Assembly (NCBI GenBank): GCA_903908605.1
Contig: CAIVSQ010000088.1
Location: forward strand, 1-33,988
Direction of reading: 5' to 3'
Origin: an uncultured Anaerolineae bacterium
GTDB taxonomy: Bacteria > Chloroflexota > Anaerolineae > Anaerolineales > Villigracilaceae
Length of the DNA: 33,988 bases
This document shows positions 19,808-27,616 of the stretch, piece after piece. A program made the translations under genes and the position numbers. Every line of letters begins with the position of its first letter. Position 1 is the stretch's first letter. A model generated the notes under the pieces. That model made no database searches and was not told the DNA's origin. It was given only the letters and a program-made list of their open reading frames with translations.

Positions 19808-20737
19808 TTAACTCCCGGTCTTCCCCGATCGCCCACGTTTTTCGAACCTGTAAATCTGCCAGGAGTTATACAGGTTATGGAATAAGACGTAAAAAGTCGG
19901 TCCCAACGCCACAATCGGGTGGATAAAGGTCAACGCGATCCAGATTACGAACGAATTATTCTTCTGGCCGAGCGACTGGCTTGATTCCTGCCAATGGCGC
20001 CGCCCACCTATCAAGGCACCCACTGAAAAGTTTACCGCACAGATTACCATCGAAATCAAAGCAATCCACATCACCTGCATGGCCGCACTGGACCATTCGG
20101 TACGCACAAAATCGGCAGCCTTGGCAGACAAGATGATCAAATTGGCCAACCAGAGCGGATACGCATAGGCTTTGCCCTTACCCACAAACACGCGTACCTT
20201 ACCTGGCAACCGCCCTGCCAGGCGCGCAAGAACCAGCGGAACAAACATGGTCACCAGTACAGGTTGCAGAACTTGCCAGGTGGTGACCTGCACGACTTTG
20301 CCAACCAGAAATGGCAAAACCACCGGCACCACCAGCGCCATGGCGACATTGGTCAGCAGCACTGAACCAACCACATAATCCACCTGTCCATCGATAAAAC
20401 CAATAATGACCGGCGCAGCGATGGCTGTTGGCGCAATGGCGGTCACAAAACCCGCCAACGCCAGCAATGGATCGAATAATGACAGCAGGCCATACGCCAA
20501 AAACGCGATCACGATATTGGCCAATAAAACCCACAAAACGCTGACAGGAATGGAGCGCGGATGAATCTCAATATCCAGGAATGCAAAAAAAAGCATCAGC
20601 ATCAGGAAATACTGCACCAGGAAGGACATCACATTTAATTGAGGAAGCAGCGTCCCCAGGACCATCATCAACAACAGGGAAGCCACTCTGCCGTAGCTTT
20701 TCAGCATGGATCTCAATTCGATCAATCGTACCCTCAT
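19808..20737 (-). CDS. Bile acid:sodium symporter (BASS)-like membrane transporter
   Basis: This hydrophobic protein has about nine to ten membrane segments. It resembles the BASS/SBF family through segments such as FVTAIAPTAIAAPVIIGFI and VGSVLLTNVAMALVVPVVL. The open frame extends far upstream into the divergent TetR gene, so a start near the first membrane helix is needed. The ATG at 20737 gives 309 residues, the usual family length; ATGs at 20776 and 20707 are alternatives. The family moves organic anions with sodium, but the substrate here is unknown. Coupling to the GH43 gene could mean uptake of a sugar acid or simple co-transcription. The family call is moderate, based on pattern rather than alignment. 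Confidence 0.65.
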   Translation of the reverse strand: MRVRLIELRSMLKSYGRVASLLLMMVLGTLLPQLNVMSFLVQYFLMLMLFFAFLDIEIHPRSIPVSVLWVLLANIVIAFLAYGLLSLFDPLLALAGFVTAIAPTAIAAPVIIGFIDGQVDYVVGSVLLTNVAMALVVPVVLPFLVGKVVQVTTWQVLQPVLVTMFVPLVLARLAGRLPGKVRVFVGKGKAYAYPLWLANLIILSAKAADFVRTEWSSAAMQVMWIALISMVICAVNFSVGALIGGRRHWQESSQSLGQKNNSFVIWIALTFIHPIVALGPTFYVLFHNLYNSWQIYRFEKRGRSGKTGS

Positions 20738-20843
20738 CCTTACTAATTTCCCTGCGAAAATACAAACCTGCCGCATGGGTCGAAGTATTTTCCCACCTTT
20801 CTGCCCGACCGGCAAGACAGCTTGGTTTTTAAAAAATCCCTTA

Positions 20844-20872
20844 TTGACAAATTGCTTGAGAATGCCTATATT
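20844..20872 (+). promoter_or_regulatory. Sigma70-type promoter of the TetR-led cassette
   Basis: A consensus -35 TTGACA (20844-20849) is separated by exactly 17 bases from a -10 TATATT (20867-20872). Transcription would start near 20879, about 36 bases before the TetR start codon. The surrounding sequence is markedly AT-rich. It lies in the gap to the divergent transporter gene. Confidence 0.75.
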
Positions 20873-20878
20873 ACTTAA

Positions 20879-20899
20879 TATCATTAACTTTAGTGAATA
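20879..20899. promoter_or_regulatory. Imperfect inverted repeat, possible TetR operator
   Basis: The arms CATTAA (20882-20887) and TTAGTG (20890-20895) match as an inverted repeat at five of six positions. They lie at the predicted transcription start, where a TetR dimer would block the promoter. The repeat is weak, and AT-rich sequence gives such matches by chance. Confidence 0.3.
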
Positions 20900-20914
20900 C
20901 CCTTTACTTTTATC

Positions 20915-21589
20915 ATGATAAATCCAACCCGAAAACAAATTCTGCACGAAAATACCAGGGACGAAATTAAATCCGTCGCCTGGAAACAAATCGAACAGCA
21001 AAGCGCTGCCCAGCTTTCGCTGGGATCGATCGCACGCGAAATGGGCCTGACCACCCCGGCCCTGTACCGCTACTTCGCTAGCCGGAACGAGCTGGTATCG
21101 GCCTTGATCGAGGATGCTCATATTTCTTTCGCTCAAGCCTTAGAAAAAGGCCTCTCTAGCTTGCCGTTGGATGATCACGCTGGCAGGTTTCGGGCACTCT
21201 GCCAGGGCTATCGCTTGTGGGCCATCAGTCACCCGCAGCCTTACAGCCTGCTATTTGGCAGTCCGGTCCCTGGTTACCGGCTGGACAATGAAGCCGCGCG
21301 AGCCGCCGAGCACAGTTTTTTAATCCTGTTGGGGGTAGTGCTTGCCGCCCAACAGGCTGGCAAGCTGTCTCCGCAAACCGAGGCAGTTTCCCTATCCATC
21401 TTGCACGGCGAACAACAGCCTGGCCCTCCTGCCATGGTCATTCACCTGGCCCTTTCAGCCTGGAGTACCATTCACGGAATTACCTCCCTGGAATTAAACG
21501 GGCACAACCAGATCATTCTGGCAGAACACGCCAATGAATTTGCCGAAATTGAAATAACCCGCTTGATGCAGTCAATCGGGATTAAATAA
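20915..21589 (+). CDS. TetR-family regulator with WHG-type C-terminal domain
   Basis: This 224-residue repressor has an N-terminal TetR helix-turn-helix (LSLGSIAREMGLTTPALYRY, about 34-53). The C-terminal ligand domain contains AWSTIHGITSLEL, the WHG signature of one TetR subclass. It follows the sigma70-type promoter and is first in a same-strand run with an MFS carrier, a hydrolase, a peptidase and another carrier, so self-repression with induction by a small molecule is likely. No good ribosome site precedes the ATG at 20915, so initiation may be weak or the start slightly different. Confidence 0.9.
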   Translation: MINPTRKQILHENTRDEIKSVAWKQIEQQSAAQLSLGSIAREMGLTTPALYRYFASRNELVSALIEDAHISFAQALEKGLSSLPLDDHAGRFRALCQGYRLWAISHPQPYSLLFGSPVPGYRLDNEAARAAEHSFLILLGVVLAAQQAGKLSPQTEAVSLSILHGEQQPGPPAMVIHLALSAWSTIHGITSLELNGHNQIILAEHANEFAEIEITRLMQSIGIK

Positions 21590-21615
21590 AACAACTTTTT
21601 TCGGGAGAATTGAAC

Positions 21616-22947
21616 ATGGAGCGACAAAAAACCAACTGGTGGCAGATCGTCCTGGTTTTATTAATTGGAGCCGGGGCAGTGGATGGATTTATGTGGTTTT
21701 TGTACAACACTTACATCCCGCTTTACCTGCAAGGTGGAAATCCAAATTTCCAGGCGGATGTGGTCGGGTTCGGGTTAACACCCCGCTCGGTAGGTCTGAT
21801 CCTGGTATTGGATAACATCGCGGCCTTTTTGCTGGCTCCGGTCATTGGCGCCATCAGCGACGGGTATCGCGGCAAACTTGGCCGGCGTATGCCCTTCGTG
21901 GTAGCCACGGTGCCCCTGGCAGCCCTGGCGCTGGCGGTGGTGCCGTTTATCTACCGGGCCATCCCTGCTGAAGCAAGCGGGAACTTCATGCAACTCCTGC
22001 CTCTCTTCATCCCCTTCTTCCTGACCTTAATGCTCGTGCTGGTACCGTTAGCCATTGCGCGTACCCCCATCGATGCGCTGGTCTACGACCTGGCTCCTTC
22101 CAAAGACCGCAGCAATGCTCGCTCGCTTGGAATTGTACTGGCTACATTGCTCTCCATCGGGCTGGGTATCGGCGGAGGAATGCTCTATGATATCAACGTC
22201 GTGCTGCCCTTCCTACTGTGCCTGGTAGTAACCATCATACTGACCGTGATCGGTTATTTCACCATTAAGGAATGCAAAGGCAGCGAGATCACATCCGAGA
22301 ATGAACCTGCCGGGCAAAGCGGTGAAACCGGTCTCCGCCACACTATGGCGGTGGTACGTGCAATGCCAGCGGAAAACAAGCGCAGCATTTTCTTCATGAC
22401 CATCAACATTTTCCTGGGGATGTTCGGCTTCTCGCTGATCCAGGCCTTCATTAGTTCATATAACATGACCGTCATGGGCGCAACCCAGGCCCAGGCGGGT
22501 CTACCTTTCCTAATTGCAGGCGCCACGCTGATGGTGTTCTCCTTCCCAGCTGCACTGCTTGCCAACCGGATTGGCCGCCGCCGCACCATGCTGATCGGCT
22601 GCGCCGGCTGGGCTGTTTCCGCCCTGGCGATCTTCCTGTTTCCATCCAAAGCCTTGTTCATCCCGCTCATCATTGTAGTGGCAGCTTTCTATACGTTCTG
22701 GTTTGTCAACAGTTTTGTCATGCTGATAGACGCCGCACCGGACGACAAAACCATCGGCACAATGACCGCCCTGACCTCAATGGCCAATATGGCCGGCATG
22801 TCAATCGGTCCGGCCCTGACCGGTTTCCTGATCGAAGCCAGCGGGTATAATTACGGGATGATCTTCCTGATGCAAGCATTGGTAATCACGCTGGCTTTCT
22901 TCAGCCTGCTGCCTGTTTCAAAAGGTGAAATCCGCTCGCTGGCGTAG
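21616..22947 (+). CDS. MFS transporter, GPH/SLC45-like
   Basis: This carrier of 443 residues has about twelve membrane helices in two halves joined by a hydrophilic loop near residue 220-250. The loop after helix 2 reads SDGYRGKLGRRMPFV, close to the SDxxRxxxGRRxPF pattern of GPH and sucrose-type carriers. An internal basic loop NRIGRRRTM follows helix 8. The ATG at 21616 has GGGAGA 7 bases upstream and is preferred over the TTG at 21610. It is 26 bases downstream of the TetR gene. A sugar or glycoside substrate is suggested by the motif but unproven; drug efflux is the main alternative in a TetR cassette. Confidence 0.85.
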   Translation: MERQKTNWWQIVLVLLIGAGAVDGFMWFLYNTYIPLYLQGGNPNFQADVVGFGLTPRSVGLILVLDNIAAFLLAPVIGAISDGYRGKLGRRMPFVVATVPLAALALAVVPFIYRAIPAEASGNFMQLLPLFIPFFLTLMLVLVPLAIARTPIDALVYDLAPSKDRSNARSLGIVLATLLSIGLGIGGGMLYDINVVLPFLLCLVVTIILTVIGYFTIKECKGSEITSENEPAGQSGETGLRHTMAVVRAMPAENKRSIFFMTINIFLGMFGFSLIQAFISSYNMTVMGATQAQAGLPFLIAGATLMVFSFPAALLANRIGRRRTMLIGCAGWAVSALAIFLFPSKALFIPLIIVVAAFYTFWFVNSFVMLIDAAPDDKTIGTMTALTSMANMAGMSIGPALTGFLIEASGYNYGMIFLMQALVITLAFFSLLPVSKGEIRSLA

Positions 22948-22956
22948 CGCCCGTCT

Positions 22957-23853
22957 ATGATGGAAGATACTCTCAAACTTTCGGATGGCAGGCTGCTCGC
23001 CTATGGGATCTATGGCAACCGTAACGGCTTCCCGATTCTTGATTTTCACGGTATCCCTGGTTCGCGGCGCGAGGCGGCGCTCATTGAAAAGTACCTGGCG
23101 CGCGAGGACATCTGCTTTATCGGGCTGGACCGGCCCGGGTGCGGTCATTCCAGTCCTAAATCCAACTCAAACCTGACCACCTTTGGCGCGGATGTGCGCG
23201 CATTGCTCGATCACCTCGGGATTGAGCGCTTTGCTGCCCTGGGGTACTCGGGTGGTGGTCCTTACGCGCTAGCCTGTGCCAGCCAAATGCCCACACGAAT
23301 GGCGGCACTGGCGCTGGTTTCATCGCTTGGCCCACCCGAAATTGGTGCGCAAGATATGATCGCCAACAATCGCGAAAAATTCAACCTGGCCCAGCGCATG
23401 CCCTGGCTGGCTCGCCTGATGCTCTGGTGGGTCTTTTCCTCACTGCGCCGCGACCCGCAACGGTTAAAAAAACAACTGCAGAAAATCTGGCAGCAAATGC
23501 CCGCGCCAGATCGGCAAGTACTGCAACAAGACCAGTTCTTTGCCGATAGCATGTTGGCCATCACCCAAGACGCGTTGGCGCTGGGCGTTGGCGGCTGGGT
23601 CGATGAAGAAGTCATGGCAGCACAGCCCTGGGGGGTTGACCCCAGGACCCTGCGTATGGCCCATGTCCAGCTCTGGCATGGCGGCATGGACCACAATGTA
23701 CCGGTCGCCATGGGCCAGGCACTGGCTGCCCAAATCCCTGGCTGCCAGACCCACATCCTGCCAGAAGAAGGCCATATTTCGCTGCTCTATAAGTACGGCC
23801 AGGAAATTGTCGAAAATTTGATCGAGGCCGGGTTCCGCCAAACCAGTTCCTGA
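22957..23853 (+). CDS. Alpha/beta hydrolase
   Basis: This 298-residue alpha/beta-hydrolase-fold enzyme has an oxyanion segment HGIPGS (31-36) and a nucleophile elbow GYSGGGPYA with Ser98. The likely acid is Asp245 in GGMDHNVP, and the catalytic histidine is His273 in EEGHISLL. A helical cap lies at about 130-215. No signal peptide is present, so it is cytoplasmic. It follows the MFS gene by 9 bases. With the M20 gene it could process an imported ester or amide, but the substrate cannot be read from the sequence. A second ATG lies 3 bases downstream. Confidence 0.9.
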   Translation: MMEDTLKLSDGRLLAYGIYGNRNGFPILDFHGIPGSRREAALIEKYLAREDICFIGLDRPGCGHSSPKSNSNLTTFGADVRALLDHLGIERFAALGYSGGGPYALACASQMPTRMAALALVSSLGPPEIGAQDMIANNREKFNLAQRMPWLARLMLWWVFSSLRRDPQRLKKQLQKIWQQMPAPDRQVLQQDQFFADSMLAITQDALALGVGGWVDEEVMAAQPWGVDPRTLRMAHVQLWHGGMDHNVPVAMGQALAAQIPGCQTHILPEEGHISLLYKYGQEIVENLIEAGFRQTSS

Positions 23854-23876
23854 CCGGCCACACCCAGGAGAATAAC

Positions 23877-25193
23877 ATGACTACCCCCGCCAGCCCCATC
23901 TACGAGAATCCGGTCGAATTATTACGGCAATTAATCCGCTTTGACACAACCAACCCCCCGGGAAACGAAACCGAATGCATCCAGTACATCAACGGACTAC
24001 TGGGTGAAGCGGGCTTCGAGACCACCATTCTTGGGAAAACCCCGCAGCGCACCAATATACTGGCCCGCTTGAAAGGGGATGGCAACGCCGAACCTCTGCT
24101 GCTTTATGGGCACGTGGATGTCGTCACCACCGAGAACCAAAAATGGCAGCACCCTCCCTTTGCGGCCGATATCGTGGACGGCTATATCTGGGGTCGCGGC
24201 GCCCTGGACATGAAGAGCGGTGTGGCCATGCTGCTGGCAGCTTTCCTGAAAGCCAAGGCCGAAGGCACCCGCTTACCCGGAGATGTCATCTTTTGCGCCG
24301 TAGCCGATGAGGAAAACGGCGGGTGTTACGGCGCCCGCTACCTGGTGGAGGAGCACAGCGAACTCTTTAAGGATGTGCGCTATGCCTTTGGCGAGTTTGG
24401 CGGATTCAACCTGCAGATTGCCGGTAAGCGTACCTACCCGATCATGGTCGCTGAAAAACAGCTTTGCGGTATCAAGCTCACCTTTCACGGGCGGGCCGGG
24501 CATGGTTCGCAGCCCATCCGCGGCGGAGCGATGGCCAAAGCAGCACGTGCCTTAAGCCTGATGGATAAACACGAGCTACCTTATCACCTCACCCCGGCCG
24601 CGCAGGCGATGATCACTGGGATTGCCACCGCAGTCGGCGGGTTACCAGGTTTTGTACTTGGGCAGACCGCCAACCCGCTGTTCGCCAATCCGATTCTGAA
24701 TATGCTCGGCACCCTGGCCGACGGTGTCCGCCCCATCCTGCGCAATACCGTCAGCCCCACCATCTTGCAGGCCAGCAGTAAAGTCAACGTGATCCCCGCG
24801 GAAGTGTCAATCGGTCTAGACGGTCGCCTGCTGCCAGGCTTCACCCCAGATACGCTGGTAGGTGAACTACGCAACCTGCTGGGAGATGATTTCGATCTGG
24901 AAGTCGTCAACCACGACCCAGGCCCATCTGCCCCGGATATGGGCCTGTTCAACACACTAGGCAAGACCCTGCGCGGCATGGACCCTGAAGGTTCCCCTAT
25001 CCCGTTGGTACTGGCCGGGGTGACAGACGCACGCTTTTTCTCCCGGTTGGGCATCCAGACCTATGGTTTTACACCTCTCAAACTGCCCGATGATTTCAAT
25101 TTCAACCGCACCATCCACGCCGCAGATGAACGGCTGCCCGTGGATGCCCTGGATTTTGGCGTGCAAGCAATTTTCAAAGCCCTGCATCGGTAG
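23877..25193 (+). CDS. M20-family zinc metallopeptidase / amidohydrolase
   Basis: This 438-residue enzyme shows the M20 metal and catalytic pattern. His79 and the catalytic Asp81 are in YGHVDVV, the bridging Asp111 in GRGALDMKSG, the general base and ligand pair Glu145-Glu146 in ADEENGG, and a final histidine in RTIHAADERLP. A dimerisation (lid) domain interrupts the catalytic domain from about residue 190 to 330 (GRAGHGSQPIRGGAMAKAAR). Family members hydrolyse peptide or N-acyl bonds, as in dipeptidases, acetylornithine deacetylase or N-acyl amino acid hydrolases. The start has AGGAGAA 5 bases upstream. It lies in the TetR cassette between the hydrolase and the second carrier. Confidence 0.92.
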   Translation: MTTPASPIYENPVELLRQLIRFDTTNPPGNETECIQYINGLLGEAGFETTILGKTPQRTNILARLKGDGNAEPLLLYGHVDVVTTENQKWQHPPFAADIVDGYIWGRGALDMKSGVAMLLAAFLKAKAEGTRLPGDVIFCAVADEENGGCYGARYLVEEHSELFKDVRYAFGEFGGFNLQIAGKRTYPIMVAEKQLCGIKLTFHGRAGHGSQPIRGGAMAKAARALSLMDKHELPYHLTPAAQAMITGIATAVGGLPGFVLGQTANPLFANPILNMLGTLADGVRPILRNTVSPTILQASSKVNVIPAEVSIGLDGRLLPGFTPDTLVGELRNLLGDDFDLEVVNHDPGPSAPDMGLFNTLGKTLRGMDPEGSPIPLVLAGVTDARFFSRLGIQTYGFTPLKLPDDFNFNRTIHAADERLPVDALDFGVQAIFKALHR

Positions 25194-25219
25194 GAGCCCG
25201 GCGCTGCCGGCCCCCTACC

Positions 25220-25232
25220 CCGGCAATGCCGG
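25220..25232. repeat. GC-rich palindrome between peptidase and MFS genes
   Basis: CCGGCA-A-TGCCGG is a perfect 6-bp inverted repeat around one base, with further GCCGG runs just upstream. It occupies the 68-base gap between the M20 and second MFS genes. It may be a REP-like element or a processing hairpin. It lacks a T tract, so it is not a standard terminator. Confidence 0.4.
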
Positions 25233-25261
25233 ACCCTGCTTTACCCCAAGGAAACAATTGC

Positions 25262-26533
25262 ATGTCAGAAACCGGCGAACCGGGTGTTCAACAACAAATC
25301 GAGCGTAATTTCCAGTGGAATTTCATCGTCAACACCCTCGATGGAACCAGTTATTGGTTTGGGATGAGTTTTATTTCCGCCACCATCATCCTGCCCCTGT
25401 ACGTCAGTCATTTTTCAAACAACCCGCTGCTCATCGGCCTGATCCCCTTTTTAGCCAGCGCCGGCTTCCTGGTTCCCCAAATTTTTGTCGCCAATATCGT
25501 CGAGCGGGCGCCAATCAAAAAGTTTTTCCCAGTCAATATCGGGCTTTTTACCCAACGGCTGCCGATGATTCTGATGGCTCCAGCGGCATATTTCCTCGCG
25601 ACCAGCCAGCCAGGCCTGGCGCTGACCAGTTTTTTTGTACTCTACACCTGGCACACTTTTGGATCAGGCTTTACAGTCGTTGGCTGGCAGGACATGATTG
25701 CAAAAATCATCCCGGTCGAGCGGCGTGGTCGTTTTTTTGGCATCACCAATTTCATCGGCAACGGCGCGGGCATCCTGGGGGCGGTGGCGGTTCCATTCAT
25801 CTTAACTAAATATACCTTCCCATTGGGCTATGTCATCTCCTTTGCCATCGCAGCCACGCTGATTTTTCTTTCCTGGTTTTTCCTTTCCCTCACCCGCGAA
25901 CCAGCCGTCCAGAACAGTAAAGCGCCCATCTCCCAACTGAATTACATGCGCTCCCTGCCCGCAGTGTTGCGCAAGGACCGTAATTTCCGCATGTACCTGC
26001 TGGCACAGATCGTCTTTTCATTGAGCGGCATGGCGACCGGATTCCTGGCGGTCTACGCAGTCCACACCTGGAATATGCCAGATGCACAGGCCAGCGGTTT
26101 CACCATCGCAATGCAAATTGGCCTGGCGCTCTCCAATCTGTTTTTTGGCTTCCTGGCCGACCGCAAGGGTCACAAATTAAGCCTGGAAATCAGCTTGATC
26201 TTCAGCTTTGCATCATTGATCCTGGCCATCCTGGCTCCCAGTCCATGGTGGTTTTTCCCTATCTTTTTTCTGCGCGGTGCTGTGAACGCGGGCACTTTTA
26301 TCTCGAGTATTTCGATTGTGTACGAATTTACCGACGCTGAAAACCGTGCTACCTATATCGGGCTCTCGAATACCATTCCCGGGATTGCCGGCTCAATCGC
26401 GCCATTGGTGGGCGGTTGGTTAGCGGGCGTTGTCAGCTACCAGGCCATGTTCATTCTTTCTGCCATTACAGGCCTGATCAGTTGGGTCATCATGCGTTTC
26501 ATGGTGCGCGACCCACGCCGGGGACAGATTTAG
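25262..26533 (+). CDS. MFS transporter
   Basis: This is a 423-residue major-facilitator carrier with about twelve membrane helices, a long basic N-terminus (QQQIERNFQWNFIVNTLDG) and typical loops such as VERRGRFFGITNF and DRKGHKL. The ATG at 25262 has AAGGAAA upstream; an ATG at 25226 would add unlikely residues encoded by the palindromic spacer. It resembles carriers often annotated simply as MFS in Anaerolineae, and no substrate motif is evident. It is the last gene of the TetR cassette and is followed by an inverted repeat that may end the transcript. Confidence 0.85.
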   Translation: MSETGEPGVQQQIERNFQWNFIVNTLDGTSYWFGMSFISATIILPLYVSHFSNNPLLIGLIPFLASAGFLVPQIFVANIVERAPIKKFFPVNIGLFTQRLPMILMAPAAYFLATSQPGLALTSFFVLYTWHTFGSGFTVVGWQDMIAKIIPVERRGRFFGITNFIGNGAGILGAVAVPFILTKYTFPLGYVISFAIAATLIFLSWFFLSLTREPAVQNSKAPISQLNYMRSLPAVLRKDRNFRMYLLAQIVFSLSGMATGFLAVYAVHTWNMPDAQASGFTIAMQIGLALSNLFFGFLADRKGHKLSLEISLIFSFASLILAILAPSPWWFFPIFFLRGAVNAGTFISSISIVYEFTDAENRATYIGLSNTIPGIAGSIAPLVGGWLAGVVSYQAMFILSAITGLISWVIMRFMVRDPRRGQI

Positions 26534-26539
26534 TTTGCC

Positions 26540-26584
26540 CGCGCAGTAACAAAACCCTCTACCACGACCCCGTTACGCGCGTTT
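26540..26584 (+). terminator. Possible terminator after the TetR cassette
   Basis: CGCGC-A-GTAAC pairs with GTTACGCGCG over ten base pairs with one bulged A and a loop of 21 bases, followed by TTTC. It starts 6 bases after the MFS stop codon. The stem is strong but the T tract is short. Confidence 0.45.
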
Positions 26585-26862
26585 CAAATGCTTGCCTTGG
26601 TTGCCACCCTCATTCAGGTCACCGATCAACACATGGATGGTAACAGGCCTCACTGTACGATATCGATGCCGTCGCTCAACCTGGTACCAAACAACAATTA
26701 GGCCGGGTCGTGCAACTCGTAGGCCAAACCCGACATGGATGTATCCATGACGACCAGTGAGATGTGGATAGATATTGAGAGGGCCATCTTCCACGGAACA
26801 GAATGAAATGGAGTGTGCTACACTGGTAACATCTTCGATTACCAAAAAGAATGTGAGATTTT
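26585..26862. other. Intergenic stretch upstream of the zinc-finger gene
   Basis: No coding sequence is convincing here. A weak extended -10 (TGCTACACT, 26816-26824) lies about 40 bases before the zinc-finger start codon and may be its promoter; no matching -35 is evident. Confidence 0.3.
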
Positions 26863-27279
26863 ATGGCCACACCAGGCAATGTAGATAATGAGACGATGGT
26901 TCCATGCAAGCAATGTTCAAATCAGGTTTGGATTCGAAAAGATCGGCTACAAGCGCATATTCAGAAAGTTCACTCACTCAAAGCAGCTCCAAAGACAAAA
27001 TTTACCACTTATAAAGCACGCATCGCCAGCACCTTCCCACCCAAAGTGGTCACAAAATCGACAGTTGTCAAAAAGACTGGCAAAGCAAGGGGGGCAGCCA
27101 ATATCATCCTCACAACAAGAGACGGGAAGCGAATAGGCAATGGCTTCTGCTCAGGATGTGGTGTTGAGCAGTTAACCCTTTGGCACTATTCCGAAAGCAA
27201 TCTGGGACCAGTGGATATTTGTAACGAGTGCAAGGCAGATATTTTTGATCGATCTTTCGGTCAAGCCAGTGGTTCTTAA
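26863..27279 (+). CDS. Small zinc-finger protein of unknown function
   Basis: This 138-residue protein has two predicted zinc sites. The first, near the N-terminus, is C2H2-like: Cys15-x2-Cys18, then His32-x4-His37, with the segment RKDRLQAHIQKVH typical of small bacterial fingers. The second is a four-cysteine site: Cys96-x2-Cys99 and Cys120-x2-Cys123. A basic, disordered-looking linker (about 40-80) joins them. It is likely to bind nucleic acid or a protein partner, but no process can be assigned. It stands alone, and its stop codon lies in a 17-base palindrome. Confidence 0.75.
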   Translation: MATPGNVDNETMVPCKQCSNQVWIRKDRLQAHIQKVHSLKAAPKTKFTTYKARIASTFPPKVVTKSTVVKKTGKARGAANIILTTRDGKRIGNGFCSGCGVEQLTLWHYSESNLGPVDICNECKADIFDRSFGQASGS

Positions 27280-27290
27280 TTGAATTAAGA
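27274..27290. repeat. 17-base palindrome across the zinc-finger stop codon
   Basis: TCTTAATT-G-AATTAAGA is a perfect 8-bp inverted repeat around one base and includes the TAA stop codon. It could be an operator-like protein-binding site; it is too AT-rich for a strong terminator. Confidence 0.5.
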
Positions 27291-27616
27291 CAGGTGAGGG
27301 GGCAACACAGGTTTGCGCTTTACAGAATAAAAACAGGCAGCGCATTGTGTAAATAGCAGGCTGTCTAAATGAGCTTCCCGGCCAGCTGGCGACATTGGGC
27401 GAAGAAGCCACCAACCCGCCGCGCCCTTTCGGCCCAGGATCTAAAAATGGGCCAGCATGGATTTGTCCATTCCCCTGGTCAGCCGGGTCGCTGAGGGCCC
27501 AGCCTGTGCCATCGTCCTCGCCGCCAAGCAGGTGTCGCCAACGTCACGGTCGCTCGGAAGCAGTGTTTACATCGTCCATCATTCGATCCCCCAAAATAAT
27601 AGCCAGCAAAGCTATC
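27291..27616. other. Intergenic stretch with no recognised feature
   Basis: Only short open frames occur here, with no recognisable motif or ribosome site. The stretch separates the + strand zinc-finger gene from a - strand operon. I see no RNA gene and no clear terminator for either neighbour. Confidence 0.4.

Noticed and set aside
20738-21136. Long N-terminal extension of the BASS-like gene
   Set aside because: It would run through the divergent promoter and into the TetR gene. The residues are not membrane-like and lack family resemblance.
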